A DNA stretch of 64,000 bases, taken from a virus. The stretch is taken from positions 1 through 64,000 of IMG/VR virus record IMGVR_UViG_3300036770_004511. The stretch is one strand, 5' to 3'. Positions within the stretch are counted from its first letter, which is position 1; each line of letters opens with the position of its first letter. The notes beneath the pieces are model-generated. The model was given only the letters and a program-made list of their open reading frames with translations. It was not told the origin of the DNA and did no database searches. Of the stretch, positions 54,539 to 63,051 are shown piece after piece. The translations under genes were made by a program, and so were the position numbers.

Positions 54539-55639
54539 TTATTTCAACCCTGCCAAACGCTTGAGTTCAACAACGTTGTTCTCTGTAGCAGTTTCTTGGG
54601 CTGCTGCTGGTTTAGCAGTTTTATCCCCTGTGACTTCTGTACGGCTTTCAGTTAGAGCATGACGCTCTTCTTTCTTGCCAGTATTCAGAACAGCAGGAAG
54701 ATACTTTTCAAATGCAGTCTTCAATTTTGGAGTCTGCACACCTTCTAGAAGTTCACGCATTACCGCTTGCTTCTCTTTTATTAGAGTTCCAAGTAGCTCG
54801 TCCATTACTGCACGGCGATCTTGAGTCTCTTTGATCACGCGGATCTCGCGTTCTTTTGATTCAACAATACGCTCAGCTTGTGATTTGGCTGTGGCCATCT
54901 CAGCAAGTTGTGTTGTTTGTTGTTCGATAACTTTCCTTAGCTTTTGTAGCTCTTTGCTTTCATTGAGATGTGTCAATGAAAACTCACTGGCAAATGCTTC
55001 GAAAATACGACGCCCAAACATGTTCTCGCGAGCAAGTTGGATGTCTTCTTTGAGTTGATTTAATTCTGCACCCAGCTTCTGGCTTACTGATTCTTTGACT
55101 AGGCGTGCGCTTTGCTCAATAAAACGCTTTTGGATTGATTCTAGTTTGTTTTTGGCTTCCGCTACTAAACGAACTTTGGTCTCAACCACAGCTTTCTTAT
55201 CTTGAGAGAATTCACGAATTTCTTCAGCCAACGCACGAACAATAAATTTTTCGAGACGTTGATAATTCTCTTTTTGCATTTTACGGTCTTTGTGTAGTTC
55301 TTTAACTTCTTCGGCTAGTTTTGTAACCATGAAGTCATTGAAACGACCTGCGCTTTCGACCATGTGATTTTTTAACTTCACACGATCTTCTACCATAGCC
55401 TGTTTCTCGCCTACAAATTCTTCAATTTCTTTAGCGAGACTATCAGTAACCATCTTGTCTAGTGCTTCAACCATTACTTGCTTGTCATGCTCATAGCGTG
55501 TGGCCATTTCCTCGCGGAGTTCGGCACGAATCTGGTCACGAGCTTCTACTAATTTAGCTTCCCAAGCTTCGTTGATGGCTGACTTAGTATCTTCGTTAAT
55601 TAGACCGCTATCCAGCAATGGTTTCAAAGCGTCAAACAT
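54539..55639 (-). CDS. gp22: Prohead scaffold protein gp22
   Basis: The product is 366 aa, with AGGAGAAA before the ATG. It starts MFDALKPLLDSGLINEDTKS and then is almost entirely charged helical coiled coil (RAELREEMATRYEHDKQVMV, EFVGEKQAMVEDRV), ending with an alanine-rich tail, the usual make-up of T4-type gp22. It forms the internal scaffolding core around which gp23 assembles and is later degraded by gp21. It is longer than T4 gp22. The gene order gp21, gp22, gp23 is conserved. The coiled-coil repeats EELREF/EEIREF and LAEE recur about every 60 residues. Confidence 0.9.
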   Translation of the reverse strand: MFDALKPLLDSGLINEDTKSAINEAWEAKLVEARDQIRAELREEMATRYEHDKQVMVEALDKMVTDSLAKEIEEFVGEKQAMVEDRVKLKNHMVESAGRFNDFMVTKLAEEVKELHKDRKMQKENYQRLEKFIVRALAEEIREFSQDKKAVVETKVRLVAEAKNKLESIQKRFIEQSARLVKESVSQKLGAELNQLKEDIQLARENMFGRRIFEAFASEFSLTHLNESKELQKLRKVIEQQTTQLAEMATAKSQAERIVESKEREIRVIKETQDRRAVMDELLGTLIKEKQAVMRELLEGVQTPKLKTAFEKYLPAVLNTGKKEERHALTESRTEVTGDKTAKPAAAQETATENNVVELKRLAGLK

Positions 55640-55650
55640 TGCGGTTTCTC

Positions 55651-56289
55651 CTATAGTTTTAAGTCTCTAATTAGACGAACAACTTCGTCCTTAAGAAACT
55701 TTTGCACTTTTTGATTTTCCCTAACGTCATCTGCCATTTCTAATACACGATGTCCATGACGCATGTTCATTAGACCTTCGTAAATGGCTTTTGGATACGC
55801 ATGCGGAGCACTTGGCTGCGCTACTATATCTACTGTGACGATTTCAAATTCACTGACGTGCCCAGTGGATTCGCTGACATTGCCGCTACCGCGGCTTGAA
55901 ACACCCAACTTAACACCACTTTCTAACATGGTCTTAACGAGTTGCCCCATGGGTGTTGGCAGAATCTTCAGTTTGCCGTGGCCGGCTGGACCATCCATCC
56001 ACATTTGTTCAATCATGTGGCTGACACGATCTAGGTTGATTTTAAGATCATCGGGATGATCTACTTCACCTAATACTGAATATCCGCTCTTGATCTGTTC
56101 ATTGATTGTAGTAACTGCTTTAGCAATTTCGTTAACAGGGTAAACACGCTGGTTAGCATTCTTTACCCCGCCCTCAATGAATATACCTTTCATGTACAGG
56201 TTTTTACCGGAGCCGTCACTGTTATCCTCATGCAAGACTTGCATCTTGGCATGATCAAATGTGAGCTGTTCTCTTAGGTAATGTGCCAT
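55651..56289 (-). CDS. gp21: Prohead core protease gp21
   Basis: The product is 212 aa. The segments GIFIEGGVKNANQRVYPV, LGEVDHPDD (His78), GVKLGVSSRGSGNV (Ser131/132) and EIVTVDIVAQPSAPHA (Asp154) match T4-type gp21, a serine protease of MEROPS family S80 with a His-Ser-Asp type centre related to herpesvirus assemblin. It is made in the prohead, cleaves scaffold and capsid subunits after LxE/IxE, and then digests itself. An AAGGGC sits in a poor SD position before the start. The gene lies 7 nt after the acidic core protein and 12 nt before gp22. Confidence 0.95.
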   Translation of the reverse strand: MAHYLREQLTFDHAKMQVLHEDNSDGSGKNLYMKGIFIEGGVKNANQRVYPVNEIAKAVTTINEQIKSGYSVLGEVDHPDDLKINLDRVSHMIEQMWMDGPAGHGKLKILPTPMGQLVKTMLESGVKLGVSSRGSGNVSESTGHVSEFEIVTVDIVAQPSAPHAYPKAIYEGLMNMRHGHRVLEMADDVRENQKVQKFLKDEVVRLIRDLKL

Positions 56290-56296
56290 GGATTAA

Positions 56297-57178
56297 TTAG
56301 CCCTTGCTACCTACTAGGCTCTTCTTGTCTACACCCATGCTACCACTGGTTGTTTGACCTTCTTTGCCTTTGGCTTTTTCATAGCTGGTATTTTTCTTGT
56401 TGTACCAATCTTGTGCACCTTTGTTACCGCCCGGAACGTTTACGTTACGCTTGGCTAACTCATGCTCGGTTTGACCCTTGCTGTATGCATTGTTTGGTTT
56501 TGGTGTTGGCTTGCCATCAGCGGCTTGCTCTGTTCCACCTTTGACAATGTTAGCATTGCTGCCACCCATGTCATTTTTCATGTTATCTGTGATGCTCTTG
56601 GCATTGATTGGCTGGCTTCCGCCTGCACCAACTTCATGTCCTTCGCTGTCAACTGGTGGACGCTGTACTTTGTCTACATATTCACGTACCATGGCTTCTT
56701 TAGGTTCGCCCATGTCGTCGCCCATGTCATTACCTGGCATTTCCATGTCAGCATGCTCTGGCTCGTCCATTTCGTCACTCATTAGTGCATCAAATTCAGC
56801 TTTGAGCTCATCTAGTGCAGCTTCGAGATCCATTACGCGATCTTCGATGTTATCCTCGCCACCCATTTCATCGCCCATTTCGCCGCCCATGTCGTCTCCG
56901 CCCATGTCGTCTGCAGGCATTTCCATGTCAGCATCCATCTCGCCGCCCATGTCATCCATTTCGTCATCGGCTTCAGCCATACCCATTTCGTCTTCGGCTT
57001 CTACTTCGTCGACTAGGTTGCCTACTGGATCTACAATACTTTCTTCAACGTCTTCTTCGTCAATGAGATTCTCATAAATCTCACGGCTCTTCTCTACTAC
57101 GATTTGATGAAAGAGTTCGCGAGCCTTAGCATCTTGCTCATTGATAATGTATTCAATCAACTGCTCATACTTGTTCAT
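56297..57178 (-). CDS. gp68: Acidic prohead core protein, gp68-like
   Basis: The product is 293 aa, with AGGAGT before the ATG. After a helical start (MNKYEQLIEYIINEQDAKAR) comes a strongly acidic region of Met-Gly-Asp-Glu repeats (DMGGEMDADMEMPADDMGGD), then a Lys/Gly/Asn-rich basic C-terminus. Position between the small gp67-like gene and gp21 matches T4 gp68, and the acidic composition suits an internal core protein that is digested by gp21 to small peptides. The repeat-rich centre is the part most likely to vary in length. The homology to T4 gp68 rests on position and composition, so the symbol is tentative. Confidence 0.7.
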   Translation of the reverse strand: MNKYEQLIEYIINEQDAKARELFHQIVVEKSREIYENLIDEEDVEESIVDPVGNLVDEVEAEDEMGMAEADDEMDDMGGEMDADMEMPADDMGGDDMGGEMGDEMGGEDNIEDRVMDLEAALDELKAEFDALMSDEMDEPEHADMEMPGNDMGDDMGEPKEAMVREYVDKVQRPPVDSEGHEVGAGGSQPINAKSITDNMKNDMGGSNANIVKGGTEQAADGKPTPKPNNAYSKGQTEHELAKRNVNVPGGNKGAQDWYNKKNTSYEKAKGKEGQTTSGSMGVDKKSLVGSKG

Positions 57179-57216
57179 TAGGGACTCCTATTAAAATTAA
57201 GTATTACTATATTAGA

Positions 57217-57224
57217 TATTTACA
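57217..57224 (-). promoter_or_regulatory. Late-promoter-like TGTAAATA
   Basis: The minus strand reads TGTAAATA, with the TAAATA core, 39 bp from the ATG at 57178, in the 95-bp gap between the two prohead core genes. Confidence 0.5.
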
Positions 57225-57273
57225 TAGAATTGTAATATCTGGTGTCAAATGGTGGTATTTTGAGCTATTTTGA

Positions 57274-57504
57274 CTACAGAGTCGGCGCAGCACCAGCTTC
57301 TACCGCTGGTTTATACTGCTTGCTAAGGCTCTCGACCTTCTTTTGCTCTTCGTATTTTTTGAGGTCGTTCATCATACGCAGGCGTTTAATTTGTGCCAGT
57401 GTAAGTCGACTCTTACGCAACTCGCCCATCTTTTTAGCACTGTTATCCTGCTTTTCGTCCCGGTATGGTTCGGGAATATCTTCAAAAATATCTGCAATAA
57501 ACAT
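57274..57504 (-). CDS. gp67: Small prohead core protein, gp67-like
   Basis: The product is 76 aa from the ATG at 57504 (MFIADIFEDIPEPYRDEKQD); an upstream ATG at 57570 is inside the portal gene and is rejected. The middle is basic and helical (GELRKSRLTLAQIKRLRMMN) and it ends VEAGAAPTL. Position right after gp20 matches T4 gp67 (80 aa), a scaffold-core protein. Unlike T4 gp67 it is not strongly acidic overall, so the assignment rests on position and size. A perfect TATAAATA ends 5 nt before the ATG, inside the portal stop region. Confidence 0.65.
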   Translation of the reverse strand: MFIADIFEDIPEPYRDEKQDNSAKKMGELRKSRLTLAQIKRLRMMNDLKKYEEQKKVESLSKQYKPAVEAGAAPTL

Positions 57505-57508
57505 ATGG

Positions 57509-57516
57509 TATTTATA
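57509..57516 (-). promoter_or_regulatory. T4-type late promoter TATAAATA at start codon
   Basis: The minus strand reads ATATAAATACC, an exact T4 late consensus, ending 5 nt before the ATG at 57504 and partly outside the portal stop. A transcript from it would carry little or no leader for the gp67-like gene. Confidence 0.7.
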
Positions 57517-57517
57517 T

Positions 57518-59245
57518 CTATTGCGCCGCTGCGGCCGGTGCTGGTGCTGCCGCCCCTGCTGGCGATCCACCTATGCCAGGAGCAGCACCAGGTTGTGGGA
57601 GTCCACCCTCGGCTCCTGCCTCTGGCCCACCCACTGCCGGCATGCTATCTAGTGCCTCGATATCAGAACTAATGCCCCCCGGAGTAATTCCTACACTACG
57701 TAAACCAACCTCGGCTCCCGAATCCTCTGCGGTTTCGCCCTGTTCCTGCAGCCACATTTCTTGGTTTTCTGTCATTTCTTCTTCAGTTAGGCCTAGATAA
57801 CGCTTCATTAAAAAACGTTTACTGAAGTAAGGTATTTGTTCTAATTGTCCAAAAACACCTATTCTAGCTGCATCAATTTCAACCTGACGATGCTGTGCAA
57901 AGTTTTGCGGTTCATTTAATCGTAGTTCGAACAGTTGATTTTCAATGTTTATGCCACGCCAACGCATAAACATCTTAAATTCTTTATCCAACGTACCGCA
58001 AATCATGTTTTGCAGACGCATACAATACCTATTAAAACGCCATTCCTGAATCAGTGCAGTACCCACACGCCCATCGTTATAGGTTTGAGTTCCATCTTCA
58101 CTGCCTGTTGGCAAATAACTACTAGGAATACGTAGACCACGGAATAATTTATTAGTAAAAAATCTTAAGTCAGTGATCTCGCCCAGATTTTGTCCGCCTG
58201 CTAGTGTTTCTACGCTACTTCCACGGCCTTCTGCTGTTTGCGGGAAAAAGTAATCTTCGTTAGTACTCAATGGATTATAGGTAGCATCCATCATATTAGC
58301 ACTACCACCTGTTTGAGTAGGTATTCTACGTTGATGAATTTCGTTTTTAATCTTTTCCACAAAGGCCATGGCCATGTGTGTAGGCATGTTACCTACGTCA
58401 ATCTTAAAGATCCTACGTTCCGGTGCTCTTTGCACACGATAGATAATAATAGCATCCTCTAGTAGTTCCTTTTGTTTGAATACTTTGAAGATGTTTTCTA
58501 ATACGCTGTTACCAAAAGGCCAAAATATATCTAAACCTTCTGTTAAACTGAGATGTACTACATGTTCTGCGTTAATACCTACTTCGTTTTGTGCATGACT
58601 AAACCTGCTGCCGCCGGTAAAAGGTGCACTAGGTTGTATATAAGCACCATTGGGCCCACCAACCTGTGGATGATTAATGTAGGTATCTGACGTACTAACC
58701 ACTGTTACAGTTAAATTTTGTAAATTAGGCTGTATTTCTTTAACCACATACTGCTCAGGTTCTTTGCCTTCTGCTTCATTTACAATAACTTTAGTAACTT
58801 TACTCATTTCAACCCAGTAAAGTTTGAAAGTTTCCGGATCTCTAATGAATATCTGATCTCCATACTTGATAGTATTACGTACTATCTTAAAGATACGCTT
58901 ATTAAATTCATTAAGAGTTACCCATTGCTGCAACTGTTCTTTAATAATATCCACTTCTGTATCAGTGGGCTTATCATTGAAATGTATACTAAAAGGTAGT
59001 TGAGTGGTATCGTCTAACTGGCTGCTGAACTCTGCTAGAATATCTAAAGCCGCATTGATTTCTGAATCCATGTCCATCTGTTCGTACTGATTATAGCGTT
59101 CAACACGATTAGGATGCCCTGTATAGACTTCAGGTAAATTGCTTTGATAATTACGATACGTAGGAGTTCCGGATCCCGAAGTACCAGTGCCTGCAGGATT
59201 AGTTAGTGCCGAATTAGGCGCCTTAAAATATTTTTTCCAACTCAT
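57518..59245 (-). CDS. gp20: Portal protein gp20
   Basis: The product is 575 aa. It matches T4-type gp20 throughout: NQYEQMDMDSEINAALDIL, RVQRAPERRIFKIDVGNMP, FRGLRIPSSYLPTG, RFNRYCMRLQNMICGTLDKE and VFGQLEQIPYFSKRFLMKR. It forms the dodecameric ring at the head vertex through which DNA is packaged and ejected. The length is close to T4 (524 aa) and cyanophage versions. The C-terminus is Ala/Pro/Gly-rich (GAAPGIGGSPAGAAAP). A CATAAATA ends 9 nt before the start. To its right is the tape-measure gene, not sheath and tube genes as in T4. Confidence 0.95.
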   Translation of the reverse strand: MSWKKYFKAPNSALTNPAGTGTSGSGTPTYRNYQSNLPEVYTGHPNRVERYNQYEQMDMDSEINAALDILAEFSSQLDDTTQLPFSIHFNDKPTDTEVDIIKEQLQQWVTLNEFNKRIFKIVRNTIKYGDQIFIRDPETFKLYWVEMSKVTKVIVNEAEGKEPEQYVVKEIQPNLQNLTVTVVSTSDTYINHPQVGGPNGAYIQPSAPFTGGSRFSHAQNEVGINAEHVVHLSLTEGLDIFWPFGNSVLENIFKVFKQKELLEDAIIIYRVQRAPERRIFKIDVGNMPTHMAMAFVEKIKNEIHQRRIPTQTGGSANMMDATYNPLSTNEDYFFPQTAEGRGSSVETLAGGQNLGEITDLRFFTNKLFRGLRIPSSYLPTGSEDGTQTYNDGRVGTALIQEWRFNRYCMRLQNMICGTLDKEFKMFMRWRGINIENQLFELRLNEPQNFAQHRQVEIDAARIGVFGQLEQIPYFSKRFLMKRYLGLTEEEMTENQEMWLQEQGETAEDSGAEVGLRSVGITPGGISSDIEALDSMPAVGGPEAGAEGGLPQPGAAPGIGGSPAGAAAPAPAAAAQ

Positions 59246-59253
59246 AATATTTG

Positions 59254-59261
59254 TATTTATG
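59254..59261 (-). promoter_or_regulatory. Late-promoter-like CATAAATA close to portal start
   Basis: The minus strand reads CATAAATA ending 9 nt before the ATG at 59245 and overlapping the gap after the tape-measure stop. No SD is visible. Confidence 0.6.
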
Positions 59262-59269
59262 GGTACCTA

Positions 59270-62155
59270 TTAAACTGTGTTATTAAGTATCTGCTGCTGG
59301 ATACTACGTAAATCTTGCATAATACTGTTCATCTGTTCCTGTTGTTGTACCATTAAACTATTAATACTCAATTGATCTTTAAGCACCTTGGTCATTTCTG
59401 TGGTTTGAGTTGCTGTGATTTGAGTGTTAGGAGTATCTGTAGGAGCAGAATTATTTTGCAATATCTGGGAAATCTGAGAAACAAGAGTTTCGGCACCGAC
59501 AAAACTATTCTGACCAACTGCTTCTACTGCTTCTCGTGCCATCAAAGAATTCGATCTCATCTGCTGCTGCACAGGCCCAACTATACCATTTAAGGCAGAT
59601 ACCAGCATAGCAGCGTCTGGGCTGCTACCAGAATTAAGTAATTTTAATAAATCATTGGGCACAATAGAACCAGACAAGCCCGGTACAAATAATTCTGGTC
59701 CTTCTTCACCTACAATATACGGCTGGCTCCCACGCACTGATCCCCCACGGGCACGACCTTCTACGCCCTCAGAATCCATAAACTTCATCACAGTGTCGTA
59801 TAAAAACTCACCCAGTGCCTCACCGGCAAGGCTACCAAGATAACCTCCCACTGCGGCTCCTACTGGCCCACCAAGTAAACCGGCTATGCCTCCTACAAAC
59901 TTACCAGCCAGACCACCAAATGCTTTGCCCTTAGGTACAGCTTTGGCACCGCCAGGCTTAGGTTGTTTATTGGCATCCCCAGGGGGAGGTGTTTTACCAG
60001 GGCCACCAGTGACCACATCTGCTACAGGGTTAGACCCCATGACAATAACATAGTATGGATTTTGTGCCGAACCATTGGGAGCACCGAGATCTGGTTTACC
60101 ACCAGTGCCTAGTACTGCTCCTAGTGCGCCTTTGAGCCCGTCTTTCTGAAATCCTTTGAGCATGTCAGGAATTTTTTCACCAGCCGCTTTACCTACTTTG
60201 TATCCTGCTATACCACCTACACCCATCCCGGCATACTTTCCGCCGGTCCCTGCAACTTCTTTACCGTCAACACCACCTAACATATTTTTAATTTTTTCAA
60301 CTATGCTGCCGGTGCCAGTGATTAAATTATTAAACTGTGATAAGATACCACGTATAGCAGCACCTATGCCTTCTATGTCTAGTGCTCCTGCTAACTTTTT
60401 AAGTCCGTCAGCAATGGTATTGACATTATCCGACAGGGCGTTGCCAAATTCCTGCATTAGTTTAGATATAGTGCTTTCTACTAATACTCTTAGTTCTTGG
60501 GCTCGCTGCTGAATTGTTGTAATAACATTAGTTAACGGATCTTTTTTGTCGGCTTCGGCGCCTTCTTTAATTTGCTTTAATTGAGAATCGATGGCTTCTT
60601 TAGTGGCTTTGCTAGCGTAACTCATTGTATCTAGCATTAATTTACTGACTTCCCCTGCTAGACTGTCGGGTTTCGCAAAGGCTGCTAGGGCCATTGCTTC
60701 TTGGCTTTGCATACTTTGACGTATGGTTTCGCCATTGGCTTTCATGTACTCTGCCACTTGGCCAACACTGGCGTTACCTGTCTTAGCACCGTCGGCTAGC
60801 ATTTCAGCCAGACGTTTCATTTCAGGACTGCTGTTGGCCAACACTGCTAACGCAGGAGTTATAATTGTGCCAGTATTAGCAATTTCAATGGCCATCTTAC
60901 GTGCAGCCGCCGGTGCTGCTGCCATGGCTTGTTCGACTTGAGTTCTTTGTTCGCCTGTTAATTTGTTTAGCTGTTGCTGGAAACGCAGATTCATCATGTC
61001 TTGACGAGCCTGCTCCATTTTCTTTTTGGCATCTTCACCGGTTATGGATGCAATTAAACGCAGGTTTTGGGCATATTTTTCAGTTTGGATAGCAACTTCT
61101 CTGTCGCTGGCCTTAAGAGGACCAGCCATGCCAGCCATGCTACGCATGGTCTCGGCTACTAGACCAGCTTGTTCTTCAACGCTGTAGCCTAAATTCAACA
61201 ACCTGCGCTGCATTTCCGCGCCACCTTGTGCTAGAGCTTTGCTTAATCTCCGAGACCCTTCAGTCACACCTAGGCCTGCTGCTGCAATATTATTTGCATT
61301 TTCGCTAACTACTCGACTAAATTGTTCTAAGGTTAATCCGCCTTGATGTGCTGTTTTTAGCATGTCGCCTAAGCCACCAGCAAAGGCAGCACCTGCACGG
61401 TTTAACCCTTGGAATGACTTTACATAACTATCAATTTGGGCAGTGAGCATTTCAAATGCACCAACTGCTACGCCGCCTACTACACCAACTACTGCACCAA
61501 AGGCTTTGCCTAAGCCACCCAGTAAAGAACTGATTACTTTACCTAAACCAGGAAATACAATACCTACTAGATTACCAACTACACCACCTAAACTACCAAA
61601 AACTCCACCTGCAGCCTGTGCTGCACTGGTTAAAATCTTAATCCCTGACGAAAATAAACCTGTGAATAACCGAGTATCACTGCCACTTTGTGTGAGATTA
61701 GTAACAATATCTTTGGTTACGCCAGCTAGATCCTTGGCAAACGTATATCCTGTGGTAACCAAACTACTGGCAAAATTTACTGTGGCACGTTTGGTGTTTT
61801 CCCAACCTGCTTGAATCTCAACTTCTCGTTTTTTGGCTTTGAGTAATCTACGTTCTTCATCGTCAGTAGAATCGTTAATAGCTTGTTGCAGTCCATCTAA
61901 GTTAGCAGTAACATCTTTGTACTGCATAGAGCCAGTTCGGAAAAACTCAGACCACTTAGCAGCAGACTCGGTGCTGGTTTTTAGACTTCCTTTGAATCGA
62001 TCTAGATCTTTTACCAGTGCACGAAGACGTTCTCGCTCGGCCTTTTGTTCAGGTGTTTCCTGTGCGGCAGCCCCAGCACCGGGTCGCCCAGCCAAACCAT
62101 CGGCTACACCTTGAGCAATGCTTTGTTGTAGACGATCGTAATCAAAATCTGCCAT
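59270..62155 (-). CDS. Tail tape-measure protein
   Basis: The product is 961 aa. N-terminal helices (about 1-150) lead into a hydrophobic Gly/Ala/Val stretch (about 160-260, VFGSLGGVVGNLVGIVFPGL) with potential membrane segments. A long helical part (about 270-640) follows, then a second Gly-rich hydrophobic region. Near the end is the hallmark ARGGSVRGSQPYIVGEEGPE, then LFVPGLSGSIVPNDLL, found in many tape-measure C-termini. It fixes tail length and is expelled into the host envelope during infection. It is longer than T4 gp29 (590 aa). It is divergent from the gp26-type gene, with two face-to-face late promoters between. Confidence 0.85.
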   Translation of the reverse strand: MADFDYDRLQQSIAQGVADGLAGRPGAGAAAQETPEQKAERERLRALVKDLDRFKGSLKTSTESAAKWSEFFRTGSMQYKDVTANLDGLQQAINDSTDDEERRLLKAKKREVEIQAGWENTKRATVNFASSLVTTGYTFAKDLAGVTKDIVTNLTQSGSDTRLFTGLFSSGIKILTSAAQAAGGVFGSLGGVVGNLVGIVFPGLGKVISSLLGGLGKAFGAVVGVVGGVAVGAFEMLTAQIDSYVKSFQGLNRAGAAFAGGLGDMLKTAHQGGLTLEQFSRVVSENANNIAAAGLGVTEGSRRLSKALAQGGAEMQRRLLNLGYSVEEQAGLVAETMRSMAGMAGPLKASDREVAIQTEKYAQNLRLIASITGEDAKKKMEQARQDMMNLRFQQQLNKLTGEQRTQVEQAMAAAPAAARKMAIEIANTGTIITPALAVLANSSPEMKRLAEMLADGAKTGNASVGQVAEYMKANGETIRQSMQSQEAMALAAFAKPDSLAGEVSKLMLDTMSYASKATKEAIDSQLKQIKEGAEADKKDPLTNVITTIQQRAQELRVLVESTISKLMQEFGNALSDNVNTIADGLKKLAGALDIEGIGAAIRGILSQFNNLITGTGSIVEKIKNMLGGVDGKEVAGTGGKYAGMGVGGIAGYKVGKAAGEKIPDMLKGFQKDGLKGALGAVLGTGGKPDLGAPNGSAQNPYYVIVMGSNPVADVVTGGPGKTPPPGDANKQPKPGGAKAVPKGKAFGGLAGKFVGGIAGLLGGPVGAAVGGYLGSLAGEALGEFLYDTVMKFMDSEGVEGRARGGSVRGSQPYIVGEEGPELFVPGLSGSIVPNDLLKLLNSGSSPDAAMLVSALNGIVGPVQQQMRSNSLMAREAVEAVGQNSFVGAETLVSQISQILQNNSAPTDTPNTQITATQTTEMTKVLKDQLSINSLMVQQQEQMNSIMQDLRSIQQQILNNTV

Positions 62156-62164
62156 GTTTTTGGT

Positions 62165-62172
62165 AATAAATA
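62165..62172 (+). promoter_or_regulatory. Late-promoter-like AATAAATA (rightward)
   Basis: The plus strand reads TAATAAATATCTAT, one mismatch from the T4 late consensus, 33 bp before the ATG at 62206 with GGAAAT as a weak SD. Confidence 0.6.
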
Positions 62173-62186
62173 TCTATATATCAACT

Positions 62187-62194
62187 TATTTATG
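62187..62194 (-). promoter_or_regulatory. Late-promoter-like CATAAATA (leftward)
   Basis: The minus strand reads CATAAATA, one mismatch from the T4 late consensus, 32 bp before the tape-measure ATG at 62155. It lies to the right of the rightward promoter, so the two face each other. Confidence 0.65.
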
Positions 62195-62205
62195 GAAATC
62201 AAACT

Positions 62206-63051
62206 ATGGAAAACCAGCAGCCTAATCCGCTAAGTCGCTATTTTCGACAACCTGCTATATATCTTAAACTGCCCAGTGAAGGACAATGGTGGCAACCGGG
62301 CTCGTTAGATCTCCCAGATAATAAAGAGTTACCCATTTATCCCATGACTGCCAGGGACGAAATCATATTAAAAACACCTGACGCATTAATGAATGGGCAG
62401 GGCATGGTAGATGTTATACAAAGTTGTGTACCAAACATTAAAAACGCTTGGGCTTGCCCCAGTGTTGACCTAGACGCTATATTAATTGCTATACGCTTGG
62501 CTACCTATGGCAATAGCATGGATTTTGAAAGCACCTGCACTCAATGTAACAGCAAAAATCTGCATGGTATAAACCTAACAGAGCCCTTAAGTGCTATACA
62601 GTGCCCAGATTTTGGCAAGTACGTGCGCTACAAAGATCTTAACATACGCTTGAAGCCACAAAATTACAAACAAATCAGTGAAGCAGGACAGATTACCTAC
62701 GAAGAACAACGTATTAATAGTGCACTGATAGATCAAGAAATGCCAGAAGCAGAAAAAAATCGCATGCTGACAGAAAGTATTAAACGATTAATAGATCTAG
62801 GTATACAGGCTTGCAGCAATAGCACAGAATATATCGAAACCAATGGTCAACATGTAACCGAACGTGAATTCATTGACCAATTCTATAGCAATGCCGAAGC
62901 TGAAGTTATTAAGTTGCTACAAACTAGAAACGCAGAGATCACACAAGACAGTCGTATCCCGCCATTTAATCTACAGTGTGAAAGTTGTAATCAAACTTAT
63001 CAAGCGGAACTAACATTTGATTATTCAAATTTTTTCGCGCAAGGCTTTTAA
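62206..63051 (+). CDS. gp26: Baseplate/tail assembly protein, gp26-type (T4_baseplate family)
   Basis: The product is 281 aa, starting MENQQPNPLSRYFRQPAIYL. LPSEGQWWQPGSLDLPDNKE, then YPMTARDEIILKTPDALMNG, is the signature of the T4 gp26-type family (Pfam T4_baseplate), a hub or assembly protein. Two CxxC pairs (Cys111/114 in CTQCNSKNL and Cys258/261 in CESCNQTY) should form a zinc ribbon. The frame ends at a TAA at 63049. Codons 276-277 are TTT TTC preceded by T, a UUUUUUC slippery heptamer, and the next frame (minus 1) holds the gp51-type sequence with no start codon of its own. It sits beside the tape measure, as tail assembly chaperones do. Confidence 0.85.
   Translation: MENQQPNPLSRYFRQPAIYLKLPSEGQWWQPGSLDLPDNKELPIYPMTARDEIILKTPDALMNGQGMVDVIQSCVPNIKNAWACPSVDLDAILIAIRLATYGNSMDFESTCTQCNSKNLHGINLTEPLSAIQCPDFGKYVRYKDLNIRLKPQNYKQISEAGQITYEEQRINSALIDQEMPEAEKNRMLTESIKRLIDLGIQACSNSTEYIETNGQHVTEREFIDQFYSNAEAEVIKLLQTRNAEITQDSRIPPFNLQCESCNQTYQAELTFDYSNFFAQGF

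Noticed and set aside
56478-57077. A 199-aa plus-strand Ser/Pro-rich frame
   Set aside because: It is opposite the acidic repeat of the prohead core gene; the minus-strand gene is well supported by position and SD.
57504-57570. Longer 98-aa form of the gp67-like protein
   Set aside because: The extra residues overlap the portal 3' end and read as a basic, Gln/Arg-rich shadow; the ATG at 57504 follows the TATAAATA and the portal stop.
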